This document shows positions 41,146 to 50,127 of a DNA stretch of 56,261 nucleotides, piece by piece (the stretch's first letter is position 1; each line of letters begins with the position of its first letter). Both the position numbers and the translations under genes were made by a program. The stretch spans positions 1-56,261 of the forward strand of contig CANBCW010000004.1 in assembly GCA_947367115.1 (NCBI GenBank), read 5' to 3'. Under the pieces are notes generated by a model that saw only the letters and a program-made list of their open reading frames with translations, searched no databases and was not told the origin of the DNA. The DNA comes from an uncultured Clostridia bacterium. Lineage in GTDB: Bacteria; Bacillota; Clostridia; Oscillospirales; Oscillospiraceae.

Positions 41146-42864
41146 ATGAAAAGATTCCTGAAAGTCATTGTACCGATCCTGCTGGCTATCGCTGTGATCT
41201 TCAGCATTGGATGGTATTTTCTGAAATATGACCCGGCGCTGACCCGGGATATCCTGATCTCCCAAGCCCGAACTCTCGACGAGCAGGGCAATCACAATCT
41301 GGCCACCTGGTTCTACAAGCTGGCTTATCAGCAGTCCGGAAATGACGAGACCGTAGCCATTGAGCTGGCAGAGCAGTACCGCTCCATGGGAAATTACACC
41401 AAAGCGGAGTATACCCTTTCTAATGCCATCGCAGACGGCGGTACGGTCGAACTTTACATTGCGTTATGCAAGACCTACGTGGAGCAAGACAAGCTTCTGG
41501 ACGCGGTGACCATGTTGGCCAGTGTGTCTGATCCTACCATCAAGGCGCAGTTGGATGCGCTTCGTCCCGAAGCTCCTGCGGGAAGCCCTGAGCATGGCTA
41601 CTACAACCAGTACATTTCCGTTGCACTGAGCGTGCCCGATGGAACCATATACATGACCACTGACGGTTCCTTCCCTTCCATTTCAAGCGATCCTTATTCC
41701 TCCCCCATTTCTCTCCCCGGCGGCGAAACTACCATTCACGCATTAACGGTTGGCGATAACGGACTTGTCAGTCCGTTGACCATTCTGGGCTACACCGTTG
41801 CAGGTGTCATCGAAGAAGTGACAATCAGTGACCCCGCCATCGACCGTGTCATCCGGGAGCAGCTGCAGGTCGATGAAAACCACGCGCTTTACACCAACGA
41901 ACTGTGGAGCATCACAACTCTGGTTGTCCCCAGTGATGCCAAAAGCCTGTCCGATCTTACCAAACTTCCCTTCCTGACCAAGCTTGCCATTCGCGACGGC
42001 AAATTTGACAGTCTGTCCTCCCTTTCCGCTTTATCCAGTCTTGAAGATCTGGCAATTGAGAACATGCTGGTTTCTTCTGAGGATCTGCAAACAATCGCCT
42101 CCCTGCCGAAGCTGAACCGGCTGGCCATGACGGGATGCGGCCTGTCCAGCATTTCGGCACTTTCCGCAGCTTCCAACCTGACATACCTCGATCTGAGCAA
42201 CAATACCATCGGTGATCTGACCGCTCTGGAGGGTATGTCGCAGTTGACTTATCTCAATCTAAATCACAACGCTGTGACCTCACTGGATTCCATCGGTAAA
42301 CTGCCCCAGTTGACGGCACTGGATCTTTCTTACAATTCCATTGCGGTATCCTCACCTCTTGCGGCCTGCACGCAATTGACCATTCTGGATTTGACCGGCA
42401 ACACTTTGACGGCTGTAGAAGGTCTTGAAAGCCTCACGAACCTACAGGCGCTGTCCGTCGCTTTCAACCAACTGACAAATGTGGATTCACTCGCCGCCAA
42501 CACATCGCTTACGACGCTGGATATTTCCAACAACACCATCACGGATATCTCCGCCCTGAAGACGCTGTCGAGCCTGATCACTTTGAATTTCTCGTATAAT
42601 CAGGTCACGAAGCTTCCTGCGTTTTCCAAGGACTGTCCTCTGGTTACCATCAAGGGCTCCCAGAACCAGCTGACTTCCTTGAACGAATTGGCTATGCTGG
42701 AAGGACTGAACTACGTTTATCTGGACTTTAACCCCGGTCTGACCTCTGTCAACGCCCTTGCGAGCTGCTACTCTCTTGTTGAAGTCAGTGTCTACGGTAC
42801 CGGTGTCAAGGACGCCACCGCTCTGACTGACATGAACGTGATCGTCAAATACAGCCCCATCTAA
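41146..42864 (+). CDS. Membrane-anchored TPR/leucine-rich-repeat protein
   Basis: 572 residues. An uncleaved N-terminal helix (VIVPILLAIAVIFSIGWYFL) is followed by TPR-like helices (~35-135: LATWFYKLAYQQSGN, YRSMGNYTKAEYTL). A short beta module (SVPDGTIYMTTDGSFPS) resembles the chitobiase C-terminal-type domain. From ~240 to the end come about a dozen internalin-like LRRs of 21-23 residues such as LTYLDLSNNTIGDLTALEGM. The mature part should face outside. Internalin-like LRR proteins bind protein or glycan partners; the partner here is unknown. It is monocistronic, with a perfect promoter and a terminator. Confidence 0.88.
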   Translation: MKRFLKVIVPILLAIAVIFSIGWYFLKYDPALTRDILISQARTLDEQGNHNLATWFYKLAYQQSGNDETVAIELAEQYRSMGNYTKAEYTLSNAIADGGTVELYIALCKTYVEQDKLLDAVTMLASVSDPTIKAQLDALRPEAPAGSPEHGYYNQYISVALSVPDGTIYMTTDGSFPSISSDPYSSPISLPGGETTIHALTVGDNGLVSPLTILGYTVAGVIEEVTISDPAIDRVIREQLQVDENHALYTNELWSITTLVVPSDAKSLSDLTKLPFLTKLAIRDGKFDSLSSLSALSSLEDLAIENMLVSSEDLQTIASLPKLNRLAMTGCGLSSISALSAASNLTYLDLSNNTIGDLTALEGMSQLTYLNLNHNAVTSLDSIGKLPQLTALDLSYNSIAVSSPLAACTQLTILDLTGNTLTAVEGLESLTNLQALSVAFNQLTNVDSLAANTSLTTLDISNNTITDISALKTLSSLITLNFSYNQVTKLPAFSKDCPLVTIKGSQNQLTSLNELAMLEGLNYVYLDFNPGLTSVNALASCYSLVEVSVYGTGVKDATALTDMNVIVKYSPI

Positions 42865-42871
42865 CAAAAAT

Positions 42872-42902
42872 AAGAGCTGCCACATTCTATGCGGCAGCTC
42901 TT
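42872..42902. terminator. Terminator between LRR and UDG genes
   Basis: AAGAGCTGCC/GGCAGCTCTT 10-bp stem with an 11-base loop between two convergent genes. It can serve both. Confidence 0.75.
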
Positions 42903-42907
42903 ACCAT

Positions 42908-43471
42908 TTATACCTTTGCTCCTGTTTCCCTGATTTTTTCACGGATAGATAGAAGATCATCAAACGTCTCCGGGCGCTTGGTCACATCCCGCAGCAAAGC
43001 CGAGGGATGGTATATGGCAGTGATCCAAATACCGTTTCGCTCCGTCCAGGTACCATGTTCCCGGGTGATTCGAAAATCCGGACGGATCAGACGCATGGCA
43101 GCAATACGCCCCAAACAAACGATGATCTTGGGCTTGATCAACGCCACCTGATTACGCAGATAATCAATACAGGCATCCTGCTCTGTTTCCAGCGGATCCC
43201 GGTTTCGGGGTGGACGGCATTTTACAATATTGGCAATGTAAGAATTTTTACGGTTCAGATCAATAATGGACATCATGTCATCCAGCAGCTTTCCGGCGGG
43301 ACCCACGAAGGGCTCCCCCTTCAGATCCTCCTGTTCGCCGGGGCCTTCCCCAATGAACATCACATCCGCCTCCCGCAGACCAACGCCAAAAACCACATTG
43401 TTCCTTGTTTCACACAGGCCGCATTTGGTGCACTGCATACATACCTGCTCTAAGTTTTGCCAATCGAACAT
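42908..43471 (-). CDS. Uracil-DNA glycosylase, family 4-like
   Basis: About 187 residues. It has the Fe-S cysteines of the group (VCMQCTKCGLCETR near the N-terminus and KCRPPRNRDP further on), the motif GEGPGEQEDLKGEPFVGPAG and the C-terminal IYHPSALLR. It removes uracil from DNA to start base excision repair. The start is ATG 43471, one base after the stop of the upstream DacF-like gene, with GAGAGGAG ahead. The Cys-rich N-terminus argues for family 4 or 5 rather than Ung. Confidence 0.92.
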   Translation of the reverse strand: MFDWQNLEQVCMQCTKCGLCETRNNVVFGVGLREADVMFIGEGPGEQEDLKGEPFVGPAGKLLDDMMSIIDLNRKNSYIANIVKCRPPRNRDPLETEQDACIDYLRNQVALIKPKIIVCLGRIAAMRLIRPDFRITREHGTWTERNGIWITAIYHPSALLRDVTKRPETFDDLLSIREKIRETGAKV

Positions 43472-43472
43472 A

Positions 43473-44897
43473 TCAGCGGCTCCTCTCATTGATCAGCTTA
43501 TGCCGGCGCTTGCGCTGCGACTGGCGCACCAATCGGAGAACAACCACCCCAATGCCCATCACCGCGATCACGCCAAGCAGCACCACTCCACCAGTAAACA
43601 TCCAATTGCGCAAGGTGCTGCCTGCTTTCTCTTCCGCGCTGGGAGTCAGAGAGATGTTGTTCACACCGGGCTGATCTACACCATACATTGCGATCATGTC
43701 GCACTGCCCCACGCAAATTCCGCGGAACCAAACCTCGATCGTACCGATCTTCTGTCCTCTTTCAATCGGTGCTGTCAGTGCGCTATCTGCAGAAACACAC
43801 TGATAGGTCACATCTTCCGCCACGGCGTCCGTGGGCAGAGATACGACGATGTCCTCAGCCGAGCCACCGATCACATCATTTTCGCCCCCAGTCACCTGGA
43901 ACTGTTCCATGACCTGTTCCTTTTGCAGTACCTGACGAACGGAATAGTGCCCAAATCCGTGATCCAGCAGTTCCCGTGTCTCCTCGAGGCTTCCGAAGGT
44001 CTTGACGGACAGGCCGTTGGCTGTCACCGTCCCCTGCGCGCTCATGACGACAGCCAGGTAGCGCTTTCCGCCGCTTTCCGCGGTACAGATCAAACTTCGA
44101 TCCGTGGTGCTCAAGGCACCGGTCTTGCCGCCTGTGACCCGTTCGTCAAACTGGTTGCGGACGGTTTCCGTGCTCATCAGGTGGTTGGTAGTGACCAGTT
44201 CCCGCGCTTCACTTTTGTTGGTTGCGGGAACGGTATACTTGATAGTGCTGAACAGCTCTACGAAGATTTCATTATGCAGTGCTGCTTCGGTTATCTTCGC
44301 AAGATCCCGCGCCGTGGTATACTGTTCTTCATGGCTCAGTCCGTTGGCGTTCATAAACTGCGTATTCTCACAGCCTAATTCCTTCGCACGCTGGTTCATC
44401 AATCCCACAAACGCACCCTGACTGGTGCCGATATGCTCAGCGATCACCGCGGCAGCATCATTTGCAGAGCCTACCATCATGCAGTAAAGCAGATCCCGCA
44501 GGGTAATCTCCTCCCCCGCCTTCAGTCCTGCGGAAACGGAGCCGACCGCAACGGAAGCCAGTGCGGATTTTGAAACCGTAACCACCGCATCGGGATCCCC
44601 AATCTCCAGCGCGAGCAGAGCCGTCATCAGCTTATTCATACCAGAGGGATCCACACGCTGATCCGGATTCCAGAAATAGATCATGGTCTGGCTGTCCAGT
44701 TCATACAGGATCACGCCCTTGGCTGTATCCAGCAGTTTTTCGCTGCCTTTCAAACAAACGACAGCATCCAGTGTGACACAGCCGGAGGAAACTGCCAGCG
44801 ACACCTCATCCCCTGCCGCTGCCATAGCCGGAGCGCAAAGCCCCATCATGAAAGCAGCAACAAGCAAAAGCAGACAAAATCTGCGCATTTTTTTCAT
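43473..44897 (-). CDS. DacF-like penicillin-binding protein lacking the catalytic serine
   Basis: 474 residues with a signal peptide (MKKMRRFCLLLLVAAFMMGLC), a D,D-carboxypeptidase domain and a C-terminal membrane helix (WMFTGGVVLLGVIAVMGIGVVVL) with a basic tail. SxN (MVGSANDAAAVI) and KTG (TGGKTGALSTT) are present. Where active enzymes have SxxK the sequence reads DPSGMNKLMTA: the Lys is kept, but the position three before it is Gly; a Ser lies one residue earlier. The protein is therefore either inactive, a binding or regulatory paralogue, or uses a shifted Ser. The other copy at 33264-34358 has a normal STTK. Confidence 0.85.
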   Translation of the reverse strand: MKKMRRFCLLLLVAAFMMGLCAPAMAAAGDEVSLAVSSGCVTLDAVVCLKGSEKLLDTAKGVILYELDSQTMIYFWNPDQRVDPSGMNKLMTALLALEIGDPDAVVTVSKSALASVAVGSVSAGLKAGEEITLRDLLYCMMVGSANDAAAVIAEHIGTSQGAFVGLMNQRAKELGCENTQFMNANGLSHEEQYTTARDLAKITEAALHNEIFVELFSTIKYTVPATNKSEARELVTTNHLMSTETVRNQFDERVTGGKTGALSTTDRSLICTAESGGKRYLAVVMSAQGTVTANGLSVKTFGSLEETRELLDHGFGHYSVRQVLQKEQVMEQFQVTGGENDVIGGSAEDIVVSLPTDAVAEDVTYQCVSADSALTAPIERGQKIGTIEVWFRGICVGQCDMIAMYGVDQPGVNNISLTPSAEEKAGSTLRNWMFTGGVVLLGVIAVMGIGVVVLRLVRQSQRKRRHKLINERSR

Positions 44898-44926
44898 AAT
44901 CTTACCTCAATACCCACCACCCGGAC

Positions 44927-44955
44927 TTGTCCGGTGGGAAAAATTCGTGTATAAT
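44927..44955 (+). promoter_or_regulatory. Promoter of the comEA-two-component operon
   Basis: TTGTCC (44927-44932), 17-base spacer, TATAAT (44950-44955). Confidence 0.65.
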
Positions 44956-45013
44956 GGTTATGAAGTATTATATCAGCTTTTCCGTACAGAGTCAATGCAG
45001 GAGGATGTCCCTG

Positions 45014-45397
45014 ATGAAAAAAGCCGGCCTTGCGCTGATCGCAATAACCCTAATATTCTCTGCCTTTGTCGGCGGCTTCTTCCTGGGCAGGAATTATAAT
45101 CACAGCGCGGTAAACATTTCCGCTGTCGGTTCCGTTCAACCGACCTCCGCCACCGAGGATACCACGCAAGCCACCGAAGCTGCGGAAGTGACCGTCCCGC
45201 TGATTGTGGATTTGAATACAGCCACATTGGAGCAGCTTACGGCTCTTCCCGGCATTGGTGAGGTGCTGGCTCAGCGCATCATAGATTACCGTACACAAAA
45301 CGGCCCATTTGAAAGCATTGCCGAGCTTGCCAATGTGGAAGGAATCGGCGACAAGAAGCTGGAAGCGATTCTGGAAAATATCACCGTTGGAGGTTAA
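45014..45397 (+). CDS. ComEA-like helix-hairpin-helix protein
   Basis: About 127 residues. An N-terminal membrane helix ([22 protein letters not shown]), a Thr/Ala/Glu-rich linker, then a tandem helix-hairpin-helix domain: [34 protein letters not shown] and [16 protein letters not shown]. This is the ComEA layout, a surface DNA-binding protein of competence. No comEC is adjacent here, so a role in uptake is not shown. AGGAGG precedes ATG 45014. It lies two bases before the response regulator, so it probably shares the operon. Confidence 0.88.
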   Translation: MKKAGLALIAITLIFSAFVGGFFLGRNYNHSAVNISAVGSVQPTSATEDTTQATEAAEVTVPLIVDLNTATLEQLTALPGIGEVLAQRIIDYRTQNGPFESIAELANVEGIGDKKLEAILENITVGG

Positions 45398-45399
45398 TC

Positions 45400-46077
45400 A
45401 TGAAGATACTGGTCGTGGATGATGAAGCCCTGCTGGTCAAGGGCATTCGGTTTAATTTGCAAAGTGACGGCTACGAGGTTGTTACCGGTGTCAACGGCCT
45501 TGACGCGGTGCGTCTTGCGCAGGATCCGGAGGTTTCTCTGGTCGTGCTCGACGTGATGATGCCCCAGATGGACGGCCTGACCGCCTGCTCCAAGATTCGG
45601 GAATTTTCTGATGTACCGATTATCCTGCTGACCGCAAAAGCTGACGATATCGACAAACTCATAGGCTTTGACAACGGTGCCGACGATTATCTGACCAAAC
45701 CCTTTAACATTTTGGAGCTGAAGGCTCGTATTCGCGCTCTGCTTCGCCGCTCCGGAGCAGGCAGGGATCATACCCCAAACGCTCTGACCATCGGCACGAT
45801 CACGCTGGATCTGGATGCCCGGAATGCCTACCGCTCCGGCGTTCTTGTTGACCTGACCGCAAAGGAATTCGACGTAATCGAGTTCCTCATGCGCAATGCC
45901 AACCGTGTATACTCGCGTGAAGCATTACTGGATTCCGTTTGGGCTTATGAATACCGCAGTGATATCCGAACCCTTGATGTACACATCCGCAGGCTTCGGG
46001 AAAAGCTGGAAGAAAATCCGGCCGAGCCGAAATACATTATGACGAAGTGGGGCGTTGGCTATTATTTCCGAAAGTAA
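45400..46077 (+). CDS. OmpR-family response regulator
   Basis: 225 residues. Receiver domain: KILVVDDEALLVKGI with the acidic pair, phospho-acceptor Asp in LVVLDVMMPQMDG (~ residue 50), switch Thr in ILLTAKADD and Lys in DYLTKPFN. The C-terminal winged helix has LTAKEFDVIEFLMRNANRVYSR in parts and RTLDVHIRRLREKLEENP. GGAGG precedes the ATG. It overlaps the histidine kinase gene and forms a standard pair with it. Confidence 0.95.
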   Translation: MKILVVDDEALLVKGIRFNLQSDGYEVVTGVNGLDAVRLAQDPEVSLVVLDVMMPQMDGLTACSKIREFSDVPIILLTAKADDIDKLIGFDNGADDYLTKPFNILELKARIRALLRRSGAGRDHTPNALTIGTITLDLDARNAYRSGVLVDLTAKEFDVIEFLMRNANRVYSREALLDSVWAYEYRSDIRTLDVHIRRLREKLEENPAEPKYIMTKWGVGYYFRK

Positions 46078-47497
46078 TAAACCAAAATTCCGGCGATATG
46101 GCAGAACGCAGTTCCGCTATGCCATGATCTATATCGCCATTACCTTTGCAGTACTGGCCTTTCTAAACCTGTACTGCTCTGCCGTATGCCAGCGGCTGTT
46201 TTACCAAAGCAAAGAGGTCGCCATGGTCGAAAAAGCTCAGCTTGCCGCAGCAGAGATCAGCGAGCTGGATGTTTTGACTCCCTCAGCGGTTTCTTCTTCC
46301 GTCAATCAGATGAGCAGCCTGAAGGTCACCCGCTTTCTCATTACAGACCAGTCCGGTGTTGTGCTCTATGACTCCGACCCAGAAAGTGCCGTTGGCCAGT
46401 ACGCGCTGCTGCCTCAGATCGTCCGCGCCATAGAGGGCAACGATGTATTCACTTGGGACTACCACGACGGTGTCATGTGTTCCATCGCCGCCACACCTGT
46501 GGTCTCCTATGGCATAACCGTGGGCTGTGTATACATGATGGAGTATGACACCGAGCTGGGCGCGCTTATGAAATCCCTGCATCAAACCATTCTGACCATC
46601 ACGTTCATTCTGGAATTACTGGTCATCCTGTTCTCCATTGCCTTTGCCCACGCCTTTTCCAAACGCCTTGGCCGAATCATGAATTCCATGCGAATCATTC
46701 AGGAAGGTGACTACTCCCATAAGGTAGTCATGGACGGTCACGACGAGCTGAGTATCCTCGGCGATGAATTTAACGACCTGACCGAGCGCCTGCAGACTTC
46801 AGAAAATAAACGCCGGCAGTTCGTATCCGATGCATCCCATGAGCTGAAAACGCCGCTTGCGTCCATCAAACTGCTCTCTGACTCGATTTTGCAGAATGAT
46901 ATGGATATTGAAACCATCCGGGAGTTTGTTGGGGACATCGGTGATGAGGCAGACCGGCTGAACCGTATGTCCCAGAAGCTGCTGGATCTGACCCGGGGCG
47001 AAGCAGCAGACCAGGATACGCATGAGATCGTCTACATGGCTCCCACTGTGGAACGTGTGGTGCGAATGCTGACCACGCAGGCTGAAAGCTCGCAAATTCA
47101 GATCATTACTGAACTGGAGAATGATGCGCCGATTCTGATACGAGAGGACGATCTGTACCAGATCACCTTTAATCTTGTAGAAAACGGCATCAAGTACAAC
47201 CTCCCCGGTGGAAAGCTGACCATCACGTTAAGCCGTAATGAGGAATACGGTATTTTGACGGTAACCGATACCGGCACCGGTATTCCGGAGGATTCGATCG
47301 ATCACATTTTTGAACGTTTCTACCGGGTAGACAAAGCTCGTTCCCGTGCCTCCGGCGGCAGTGGTTTGGGACTCTCCATCGTCCGCAACATGGTGGAGCG
47401 GAACCAGGGACAGATCCATGTGCAGAGCACTTTCGGTATGGGCAGTTCTTTTACCGTGGAATTTCCCGTGTTTGATACGGAGGCGATTGACGAATGA
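46055..47497 (+). CDS. Membrane sensor histidine kinase
   Basis: 480 residues. TM1 (YAMIYIAITFAVLAFLNLYC), an extracellular sensor of about 130 residues, TM2 (TILTITFILELLVILFSIAF), a HAMP region, then HisKA with the phospho-His in FVSDASHELKTPLASI (~ residue 255). The ATPase boxes are NLVENGIKYN (N), DTGTGIPED (G1) and GGSGLGLSIVRN (G2). The probable start is TTG 46055, overlapping the response regulator by 23 bases. The PhoR-like layout suggests an envelope signal. The next gene, a GerMN lipoprotein, overlaps by ATGA. Confidence 0.93.
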   Translation: MAIISESNKPKFRRYGRTQFRYAMIYIAITFAVLAFLNLYCSAVCQRLFYQSKEVAMVEKAQLAAAEISELDVLTPSAVSSSVNQMSSLKVTRFLITDQSGVVLYDSDPESAVGQYALLPQIVRAIEGNDVFTWDYHDGVMCSIAATPVVSYGITVGCVYMMEYDTELGALMKSLHQTILTITFILELLVILFSIAFAHAFSKRLGRIMNSMRIIQEGDYSHKVVMDGHDELSILGDEFNDLTERLQTSENKRRQFVSDASHELKTPLASIKLLSDSILQNDMDIETIREFVGDIGDEADRLNRMSQKLLDLTRGEAADQDTHEIVYMAPTVERVVRMLTTQAESSQIQIITELENDAPILIREDDLYQITFNLVENGIKYNLPGGKLTITLSRNEEYGILTVTDTGTGIPEDSIDHIFERFYRVDKARSRASGGSGLGLSIVRNMVERNQGQIHVQSTFGMGSSFTVEFPVFDTEAIDE

Positions 47498-47979
47498 CAC
47501 ATCGTAGGATTTGGATTTGCCTGCTGGTCATGCTGCTTCTGTGCGGATGTGCCAGTCCCGCCGTTGATTCCGATCAACAGGTGACCTTTTACTATGTTCA
47601 AAGCGAGATTGATTTTCAGGGTCAAAACGGCGTGATAGCCCCTGAAATCCGGGAGATCGGCAATCGCAGCGATGATCTTTCCTATCTGCTCAGCCTGTAC
47701 CTGCAAGGCCCTCAGTCGGACGCGCTCCGCTCCCCTTTTCCGGAAAATCTGACACTGGTACAGATCCGGCAGGAGGAAGCATATCTGGAAGTCGTGGTAA
47801 GCCATCGGCTCTCCAATCTCACCGGCATGGAACTGACGCTGGCCTGCAGCTGCCTGGCAAAAACCTGCATGGATCTGTCCGGCGCTCAGGAAGTACGCAT
47901 CAGCGCTCAGGAGCAGCTGCTCGACGGCGCAAGCTATATCACCATCACCGCTGATTCCATTTTGCTCAGCGGTGCGTAA
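47494..47979 (+). CDS. GerMN-domain lipoprotein
   Basis: 161 residues with a lipobox (LLLCGCAS), so the mature protein is membrane-anchored outside. The following ~130 residues match the GerMN/sporulation-type domain: VTFYYVQSEIDFQG, SYLLSLYLQGPQSDALRSPFP and LTLACSCLAKTCMDLSG. It overlaps the histidine kinase by ATGA. Lipoproteins of this kind next to a kinase are often accessory sensors; that role is inferred. Confidence 0.83.
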   Translation: MTHRRIWICLLVMLLLCGCASPAVDSDQQVTFYYVQSEIDFQGQNGVIAPEIREIGNRSDDLSYLLSLYLQGPQSDALRSPFPENLTLVQIRQEEAYLEVVVSHRLSNLTGMELTLACSCLAKTCMDLSGAQEVRISAQEQLLDGASYITITADSILLSGA

Positions 47980-48003
47980 CCCCCATCTCAAGGAGGAATC
48001 CAA

Positions 48004-50127
48004 ATGAAATTCGTATCCTGGAATGTAAACGGCCTGCGAGCCTGTATGAACAAAGGATTTTTAGACACTTTTTATGAATTGAACGCAGACTTTTTCTGTC
48101 TCCAGGAGACCAAGCTGCAGGCAGGACAGATCACCCTTGATTTGCCCGGATATGAGCAATACTGGTGCTACGCGGAGAAGAAGGGCTACTCCGGCACCGC
48201 CATATTCACAAAACACACGCCCATGTCCGTTTCTTACGGTCTGGGCATTGAGGAACTTGACACCGAGGGGCGCGTGATCACGCTGGAATATCCGGAGTTC
48301 TTTCTGGTTACCTGCTACACCCCGAACGCTCAGCGGGGTCTTGCCCGCATCGAACACCGTCTGAAGTGGGAAGATGCCATCCGGGCATACCTCAACGAGC
48401 TGGATCGCAAAAAGCCCGTGATTCTCTGCGGCGATCTGAATGTGGCTCACAAAGAGATCGACCTGAAGAACCCCGGCTCCAACCGTGGGAGCGCCGGTTT
48501 CTCCGACGAGGAGCGGAGCGCGTTTACTCAGCTTCTTGACAGCGGTTTTACAGACTCCTTCCGCCATCTGTACCCCGACAAAACCGGGGCATATTCCTGG
48601 TGGAGTTATATGTTCAACGCCAGAGCCAACAACGCAGGCTGGCGTATCGACTATTTTGTCGTGTCTGACCGGCTGGCTGATTCCATTCACAACGCGACCA
48701 TCCATCCGGAATGCTTTGGTTCGGATCATTGTCCTGTGGGTTTGGACTTAAATGTCACCTGCAACGGCAGCATTTGGTCTCCGGAAACAGAACGTTCAGC
48801 AGATCAAGACATCAAGAAGGCCGGCGGGGACTCCCTCGCCGGCCATATGCGAACATTTTTTAAGATAGCAATTGCCGCTTCGTTTGCTCTGGCGTTGATC
48901 ATCTCCATCACAGTACTTCTGGGACAAGACAATGTCCCCACTGCGCCCTTGCTGGCCGCCCCGGAGCCTGTCAAACCAAAGCTCATCAGCGAGATCATCG
49001 ACCGCTCCGGTTCTGTCAGCTTGGTATACGATTTCCTATCATCCTCACCCTACTATTCCTCACAATTTGAAGAAAAAATTACAGACGGAGCAACCAGTTG
49101 GCTATTGATGGATAAAACCATCGTTTGCACCACACAGACCCCGGAAGCAGATGATGACGGCGATTACACCGTATATTATCCTCTGGAATACAATTTCTTT
49201 GTACAGGTGCAATATGCCGACCACAGTCCCCTTTTCCCTATCGAAATTGAGGTAAACGCATCCTATAGCGGCAGCACCACTGTCGTTCAGGCCGATTACA
49301 AGGATGAAAACGGACAAATCAATGGCTGTTTCCTGTTTGGCTTCACTACCGGCCCGCTGGAACTGCAAATCAGCGCCACCTGCGGCGAATTGGCCGAAAC
49401 CCTCTCCCCTGTTACGATCTATCCGACACTCTTTGCCCAGGTGACTGACCACAAAGGGGATATTTCCATTGACATCCCCTTCTCAACGATCGGCGCGTAC
49501 CGCGATGTCATATTCAACACCGAATCCGAAAGCTGGATAATGGACAGGAACAACGGTCACATTGATCTCAACGCCAACTACTTTTTTCAGGTTCAATACC
49601 CGGAAGGCACCGCTTTTACAGATGAAGACCACCCCACTATTTTTGCGGGTCTGTCCGGCTGGAAGCGTCCGGAGTACGATTATACCAAAGCGGCCAAAGT
49701 TTTGCACTACTATGACAGTCAGGGCAACATCGCCGGGTTCTTTGTGTTTGGGTATCTAACCGAAGAACAGGATCTGCAAATATCAATACAATATAAAGAA
49801 ACTGAATTCTATGTCTCCCTGCACGCCCAGCCATATTTTGAATCCATGCCCACTGACCGCCTGGTTTGCGCATTGCTTAACTCCGACGAGGTGCAGTATT
49901 ACTGTCTAAACGGAAACATTGATGAACTGAACAAAAACCATCCGGGTATGATTGAACTGCTTCGTCGGGACAACATCATCCGCGCCATGCTGGATGCCAA
50001 CCAGGATACGCACCCTGTCAGCAGCTTTGATATTTTGCTTGCCGCTGACCCGTTCCAATCCCTGATGACCGATGAAGAGAAAGAGGAATTTTACGAGCAG
50101 CTCCAGCGGCAGTTCTTCTTCGGCTAG
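48004..50127 (+). CDS. Exonuclease III continuous with a membrane anchor and a duplicated ectodomain
   Basis: 707 codons in one frame. Residues 1-255 are a full ExoIII (Xth): FVSWNVNGLRA, QETKLQ with the metal Glu, GDLNVAHKEIDL, and GSDHCPVGLDL with the catalytic Asp-His. The family normally stops there. Here about 25 unmatched residues follow, then MRTFFKIAIAASFALALIIS, a membrane helix (~285-305), then ~400 residues outside. That part contains two similar units (FFVQVQYADHSP..INGCFLFGF and YFFQVQYPEGTA..IAGFFVFGY). A strong hairpin at 48819-48844 sits at the junction, as if a gene boundary lost its stop. AAGGAGG precedes the ATG. The second part has an ATG (48847) but no ribosome-binding site. 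Its base composition is visibly more AT-rich than the ExoIII part. Confidence 0.8.
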   Translation: MKFVSWNVNGLRACMNKGFLDTFYELNADFFCLQETKLQAGQITLDLPGYEQYWCYAEKKGYSGTAIFTKHTPMSVSYGLGIEELDTEGRVITLEYPEFFLVTCYTPNAQRGLARIEHRLKWEDAIRAYLNELDRKKPVILCGDLNVAHKEIDLKNPGSNRGSAGFSDEERSAFTQLLDSGFTDSFRHLYPDKTGAYSWWSYMFNARANNAGWRIDYFVVSDRLADSIHNATIHPECFGSDHCPVGLDLNVTCNGSIWSPETERSADQDIKKAGGDSLAGHMRTFFKIAIAASFALALIISITVLLGQDNVPTAPLLAAPEPVKPKLISEIIDRSGSVSLVYDFLSSSPYYSSQFEEKITDGATSWLLMDKTIVCTTQTPEADDDGDYTVYYPLEYNFFVQVQYADHSPLFPIEIEVNASYSGSTTVVQADYKDENGQINGCFLFGFTTGPLELQISATCGELAETLSPVTIYPTLFAQVTDHKGDISIDIPFSTIGAYRDVIFNTESESWIMDRNNGHIDLNANYFFQVQYPEGTAFTDEDHPTIFAGLSGWKRPEYDYTKAAKVLHYYDSQGNIAGFFVFGYLTEEQDLQISIQYKETEFYVSLHAQPYFESMPTDRLVCALLNSDEVQYYCLNGNIDELNKNHPGMIELLRRDNIIRAMLDANQDTHPVSSFDILLAADPFQSLMTDEEKEEFYEQLQRQFFFG
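48819..48844 (+). terminator. Terminator-like hairpin inside the ExoIII fusion frame
   Basis: GGCCGGCG-GGG / CCC-T-CGCCGGCC, a very stable stem with loop ACT. A T-run (48855-48861) follows after a ten-base gap that contains an ATG. It looks like the former 3' end of the exonuclease gene. Confidence 0.5.

Noticed and set aside
41900..42850. Tandem DNA repeat or CRISPR-like array
   Set aside because: The periodicity is at the protein level (leucine-rich repeats); the bases are too divergent, and there are no constant repeats with unique spacers.
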